The translations under genes were made by a program, and so were the position numbers. Source: Welwitschia mirabilis (taxonomy: Eukaryota > Gnetophyta > Gnetopsida > Welwitschiales). Taken from it: a stretch of DNA of 64,000 bases. The notes beneath the pieces were generated by a model. It saw nothing but the letters and a program-made list of their open reading frames with translations. It did not search any database and was not told where the DNA came from. Shown one piece after another: positions 59,749 through 64,000 of the stretch (position 1 is its first letter; every line of letters begins with the position of its first letter). The stretch covers positions 238,054,864-238,118,863 of the forward strand of contig JBOZIK010000001.1 of the NCBI GenBank assembly GCA_051453625.1, in the 5' to 3' direction.

Positions 59749-60020
59749 GATGAAAGCTAATGATCTTAAAAGTCTTTTAATTTAGACAACTTTCAAAGTT
59801 TTAAATAGAACAAGCTAGTATTTAGGTAGTGAGTGTTCAAGTCATATGATAGAATATAAATCTAGATTCAAGCAACTAAGCAACTTTGATGAAGGAGAGG
59901 TGATTTTCGGGGACAATGGGAGAGCAAAAATAAAAGGCATTGAAATCATTGGAGGTGGTAATCTTTCTAAAATTAATGAAGTTTTGTATGTAAATGGTTT
60001 AAAGCATAATTATTAAGCAT
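59749..60020 (+). pseudogene. copia protease remnant of C4
   Basis: The plus strand gives MKANDLKSLLI, then YLGSECSSHMIEYKSRFKQL and FDEGEVIFGDNGRAKIKG, then NLSKINEVLYVNGLKHN. It matches the copia aspartic protease (usual YLDSGCSRHMTGDKS.F..L, GG.VTFGDNG...I.G.G, I..VLYV.GLKHNLLS). The catalytic Asp-Ser-Gly reads Gly-Ser-Glu, so it would be inactive. A stop precedes the motif. Confidence 0.8.
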
Positions 60021-61060
60021 CAATCAAATTTGTGATAAAGGTTACAAGGTAGTTTTAGCAAATCAAAATGTAAAATTTAGCATGGAAAATTAAATGATGT
60101 AATTCTTAAAGCAAGTAGAATAGACAACGTATATAGCATAGACCAATCATTTTCTCCATGTTATTTTTCAAATGTTACTTAAGAAGAGTTGTCACATAAA
60201 TGATTAGATCATGTTAATTATGATTAGTAAAAAATGATTATCCATAAAAACATTGTGAAAGGTATCCCTAAGATAAACATAGAAAAATGAGTTTTATGTG
60301 ATGCTTGTTAAAATGGAAAATAAATTAGGACTTCACATAAAAGCAAAATTCAAATGTCCACATCTATGACAATAGAGCTTATTCATATGGATCTAATAGG
60401 CCCTGCTCAAAGTCTAAGTCTAGGTGGAAAACATTATTTTCTCACCATTATTGACAATTTCTCTAGATGTACTTGGGTACCCTTCGTATCAAAAAAAATC
60501 TAAAGCTTATAAACATTAGGTTGAGATTTGCAATAAGATTCAAAATGAAAAGGGGTATACCAAAAAGAAAATAAGAAGTGATCATGGTGGTGAATTTGAG
60601 AATCACTTTTTGAGAAATATTCTATTAAAAATGGAATTAATAATTAACTTTCAGTCTCAAAACACCATAGAAAAATGGTATAACCAAAAAAAAAAAAATA
60701 GAGTCCTTCAAGAAATGGCATAAAATATGCTAAATGATAAAGAGATTTCTAAATCATTTGGGCTACGGTAATTAGCACAACATGCTACATTATTAATAGA
60801 GTATATCTTAGACTTGGTATAGATAAAACACCATATGAGTTATAGAAAGGAAGACAACTAATGTGTTATATTTTAAAGTTTTCAGAAGTAAATGATATGT
60901 GCTAAAAGATAGAAAACATTTGAGCAAATTCAAGTCTAAGGTAGATGAAGCTATTTTCTTAGGTTACTTAACTAGAAGTAGAATCTATCATGTTTTTAAT
61001 AAAAGAAGCTTAATGGTAGGAGAGTCAATAAATATGAAAATTGATGAGATTAACACAAGA
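60020..61060 (+). pseudogene. copia integrase remnant of C4
   Basis: GAG-pre-integrase traces at 60100-60350 precede the core: IELIHMDLIGPAQSLSL and GGKHYFLTIIDNFSRCTWV (60374-60480). RSDHGGEFENHF (60574-60610) and QEMA (about 60710) follow. The first two catalytic Asp residues are present (codons at 60390 and 60580); the Glu of the VVERKN block is lost in an A-rich stretch. The C-terminal part is KSKVDEAIFLGYLTRSR, then YHVFNKRSLMVGESINMK (about 60930-61050). At least three frameshifts occur. It would have integrated the cDNA; its place before RT is the copia order. Confidence 0.8.
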
Positions 61061-61287
61061 CCAACCTAATAGATGAAGAGAAAGTTATAACTACAAGTAT
61101 TCCCATAACTAAAAAAGATTCTACCAAAAGTAATAAAGTTCTAGTAAAAGAAGGCATACTGAAAAAGTCCAAATTACTTAAAGATCATTCTTTAGAATCT
61201 ATTATTAGAGAATTTAATTCAAAAATAAAGATAAGAGAATCTACAAAAAATTTGTGTGCTTATGTTTGTTATGTTTCAATGATAGAA

Positions 61288-62735
61288 CCCAAGAAATTTG
61301 AAGAAGCAGAAATTCATGAGAAATGGATGATAGCAATGTAAGATGAGTTACAATAGTTCAAATGAAATGATGTTCAAAAGGTAGCAAAGAGGTCAAAGAC
61401 AAAAATATCATTAGAACTAAATGAATTTTTAAAAAAAATATGATAAAGAAAAAAATGTCATTAAAAACAAGGCAAGATTAATAGCATAAGGCTACAATCA
61501 AATAGAAGGCATTAATGTAAGAGATACCTTTGCTTAAGTTGCAAGGCTGGATAGCATTAGAATGTTTTTTTCTTTTACAACTTTTAAAAATTTTAAATTT
61601 TATCAAATGAATGTAAAGATTGATTTTCTAAATGATACGTTAATTAAAGAAGTCTATGTATAATAATTATAAAGTTTTATTAATCCTTATAAAACTGATT
61701 ATGTATATAGACTTAAGAAATCCTTGTATGAATTAAAATAAGCTCAAAGAGCTTGGTATGAAAACCTAGATACCTTTTTAAATAAAAATGGATATATTCA
61801 AGGAATTGTTAATAAACCTTATTTATAAGGAACTTGAAAAAGGATTTCATTATTATATAGATTTATGTAGATGATATTATCTTTGGTTCCTTAAATGAAA
61901 GGCTATGAAAAGAGTTTGCAAATATTATGACAAATCAATTTAAAATGAGTATGCTTGATGAAGTAAAGATTTTTATTAGACTTCAAATCAAGTAATCTAA
62001 AGATGGGATATTTATTTTTCAATCCAAATATGCAAGAGATTTAATTTAATTTTTTCTGGATTAGAAAATGCAAAAACATTTTACACTCCTATGTTTATAG
62101 CAGGTAAAGTAAGTTTGAATGAAAATGGAAAACCAGTGGATCAAAAACTTTACAGAAGTATGATTAGTAGTTTATTATATTTGATTACAAGTAGACTAGA
62201 TATTATGTTTCGTATTGGAGTTTGTGTAAGGTATCAGCCCTAATCAAAAGAATCACATCTTCAAGTAGTAAAAAGAATAATCAAGTATGTAAAAGGCACA
62301 TGTGATTATGGCTTATGGTATCTCACTAAGACATCTTTTAAACTTGCAGGCTTTAGTGATGCTGATCAGGATGATTGCAAAGATGATAGAAAGAGCACAA
62401 GTAGAAATTATTTTTTATTATATTTATATTTAGTAAGATGAGAAAGTAAGAAATAAAACTCTATTTCTCTCTCTACTATAGAAGAAGAATATATTACAAT
62501 AGGCAGTTATTGCAGTTATCTTTGTGGATGAAAGAAATGCTAAAGGATTTTAGTATTAATTTTGAATAAGTTTGTATTTTTTGTGATAATACCAGTGCTA
62601 TTAATATATCAAAAAATCCTATTTAGTACTCAAGAATGAAGCATATTGAACTAAGACGTCATTTCATATCTCTATGAACTTTATGACTTCAAACTAATAA
62701 CTGGCAGATATTTTTAATAAACCTCTAAATTTTAT
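61288..62735 (+). pseudogene. copia reverse transcriptase and RNase H remnant of C4
   Basis: The RT start is EAEIHEKWMIAM. Later blocks are NKARLIA-like (61470-61500), the YQMNVKIDFLN region (61600), then IYVDDIIFGSLNERL (61861-61905; YVDD intact) and NQFKMSMLDEVKIFIRLQIK. After it come SKYARDL, LYRSMISSLLYLITSRLDIM and SHLQVVKRIIKYVKGTCDYG. RNase H follows: LAGFSDAD (62340-62365, Asp kept), DRKSTS, SISLSTIEEEYI, then CDNTSAIN-like and the ADIFNKPL end (62704-62728). In-frame stops include one after LQIK and several in the thumb. Together these would copy RNA into DNA. Confidence 0.85.
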
Positions 62736-63203
62736 TTTTTTTTTATTTTAGGAATGAACTAGGGGTTATCGTGCCATCCCATGGCTAATTATAGGAAGAT
62801 CAATCATATCCTTAATTTAGTCAACTAAATGAAGTTAGTCGACTAGTTTAAAAACTCAATCACTCAGATCCTCTAAGTTTTGTAGTTGTTCCAATAAAAT
62901 CTGATAGTATAGAACATAAATTTCTTTTCCTTGCTTTCATCTATTTATTTGGTTTATCTAATTTTATTTTATTTATAAACTTTTATTCTCTTCTTTGTTA
63001 CTGATATCAAAAGAGGTAGAATTAGTTATTTGTTTTGTTGAATATTTTTTGATGCTTATGAATGTTTTCTTATGCTTATGAAATCTACATGAACTTTTCT
63101 ATTATGCTTTAAAATTATTTTCAATTAGTATCTTAAATATTTTTATGCTTATGCATATCATATGTACTTAACATGTTTTTCTATTGGTATGATATGTGCT
63201 TAA
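62736..63203 (+). other. 3' untranslated region of C4
   Basis: It holds the phrase agttagtcgactag (62833) also found in the 5' LTR body, and the polypurine tract below. No gene. Confidence 0.5.
63007..63021 (+). other. polypurine tract of C4
   Basis: TCAAAAGAGGTAGAA follows TTACTGATA and corresponds to the TGATGTCAAAAGGGGGAGAA phrase typical of SIRE-like elements. The LTR start after it is not clear. Confidence 0.55.
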
Positions 63204-63274
63204 CTTAAAAGGTTTAAAGTCTTCTAATGTTAGAAATAAATTCTACTATGTGATATCTGATTAAAGTATTAAAT

Positions 63275-63906
63275 NNNNNNNNNNNNNNNNNNNNNNNNNN
63301 NNNNNNNNNNNNNNNNNNNNNNNNNNNNNNNNNNNNNNNNNNNNNNNNNNNNNNNNNNNNNNNNNNNNNNNNNNNNNNNNNNNNNNNNNNNNNNNNNNNN
63401 NNNNNNNNNNNNNNNNNNNNNNNNNNNNNNNNNNNNNNNNNNNNNNNNNNNNNNNNNNNNNNNNNNNNNNNNNNNNNNNNNNNNNNNNNNNNNNNNNNNN
63501 NNNNNNNNNNNNNNNNNNNNNNNNNNNNNNNNNNNNNNNNNNNNNNNNNNNNNNNNNNNNNNNNNNNNNNNNNNNNNNNNNNNNNNNNNNNNNNNNNNNN
63601 NNNNNNNNNNNNNNNNNNNNNNNNNNNNNNNNNNNNNNNNNNNNNNNNNNNNNNNNNNNNNNNNNNNNNNNNNNNNNNNNNNNNNNNNNNNNNNNNNNNN
63701 NNNNNNNNNNNNNNNNNNNNNNNNNNNNNNNNNNNNNNNNNNNNNNNNNNNNNNNNNNNNNNNNNNNNNNNNNNNNNNNNNNNNNNNNNNNNNNNNNNNN
63801 NNNNNNNNNNNNNNNNNNNNNNNNNNNNNNNNNNNNNNNNNNNNNNNNNNNNNNNNNNNNNNNNNNNNNNNNNNNNNNNNNNNNNNNNNNNNNNNNNNNN
63901 NNNNNN
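63275..63906. other. assembly gap, 632 N, with duplicated flanks
   Basis: The 71 bases before the gap (63204-63274) recur after it (63907-63977) with a single mismatch (gatatctg against gagatctg). Confidence 0.95.
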
Positions 63907-64000
63907 CTTAAAAGGTTTAAAGTCTTCTAATGTTAGAAATAAATTCTACTATGTGAGATCTGATTAAAGTATTAAATGATTTACATTATCACATTATGCT

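Larger units (their letters stand above)
57200..64000 (+). mobile_element. Ty1/copia element C4 (SIRE-like), best preserved
   Basis: This plus-strand element has 5' LTR (ending 58962), primer site, gag, protease, integrase, RT, RNase H and polypurine tract. A 3' LTR is not identified before the window ends. Coding similarity to intact plant copia proteins is high enough to read most domains directly, so it is likely the youngest element here, yet every domain carries stops or frameshifts. Confidence 0.8.

Overview
The window is plant nuclear heterochromatin. It is very A+T-rich (roughly three quarters by eye), almost devoid of CG dinucleotides, interrupted by 13 assembly gaps (runs of N), and filled with old, nested LTR retrotransposons. 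I find no intact host gene and no intact retrotransposon gene. The longest uninterrupted reading frame without Ns is 165 codons and is a dead retropepsin. The plant assignment rests on the element types: Athila/Tat-clade Ty3/gypsy elements with a tRNA-Asp-type primer site, SIRE-like Ty1/copia elements with an initiator-Met-type primer site, and a fragment of plastid psbD. I cannot name the species.

Layout. (1) 1-2509: the 5' end of a minus-strand gypsy element (G0) running out of the window: gag start, leader, primer site and 5' LTR. It sits in a minus-strand copia element (C1, 2510-6286) that keeps protease, gag, a decayed primer site and its 5' LTR. (2) 6536-20819: a minus-strand gypsy element (G1) with 3' LTR, polypurine tract, long 3' region, integrase, RNase H, RT, retropepsin, gag-pol linker, gag start, leader, primer site and 5' LTR. 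Where its gag body should be lie an organelle-derived block (psbD piece plus a more GC-rich stretch) and the gag-protease of a different, chromovirus-like gypsy element. (3) 20820-28779: poorly structured remnants, with a third gypsy gag and linker (G3) lacking recognisable pol, and several local tandem duplications. (4) 28780-49334: a minus-strand copia element (C2) whose 3' LTR is split by a 13-kb gypsy element (G2, 28976-42002). G2 is flanked by the 5-bp repeat gagca and the host LTR resumes exactly on the other side. C2 keeps gag and a protease trace, but recognisable integrase/RT is missing and the interval holds an LTR-like block and an env-region-like ORF. (5) 49335-56800: mostly unassignable sequence, with a compound AC/AG microsatellite broken by a gap, a 58-bp tandem duplication and a tRNA-derived SINE-like head. 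(6) about 57200-64000: a plus-strand SIRE-like copia element (C4), the best preserved, with 5' LTR, primer site and readable gag, protease, integrase, RT and RNase H, all carrying stops and frameshifts.

Nothing here works together as a functional system. Coding remnants were read by conceptual translation across stops and frameshifts, so domain boundaries are approximate (tens of bases). Three gaps have duplicated flanks and a fourth looks much smaller than drawn, so the N lengths should not be trusted. The most informative observations are the dated nesting order, the organelle/chromovirus block inside G1, templated filler DNA with palindromes in the C1 LTR, the repeated AGATGTCT motif in the copia U3, and the SINE-like promoter.
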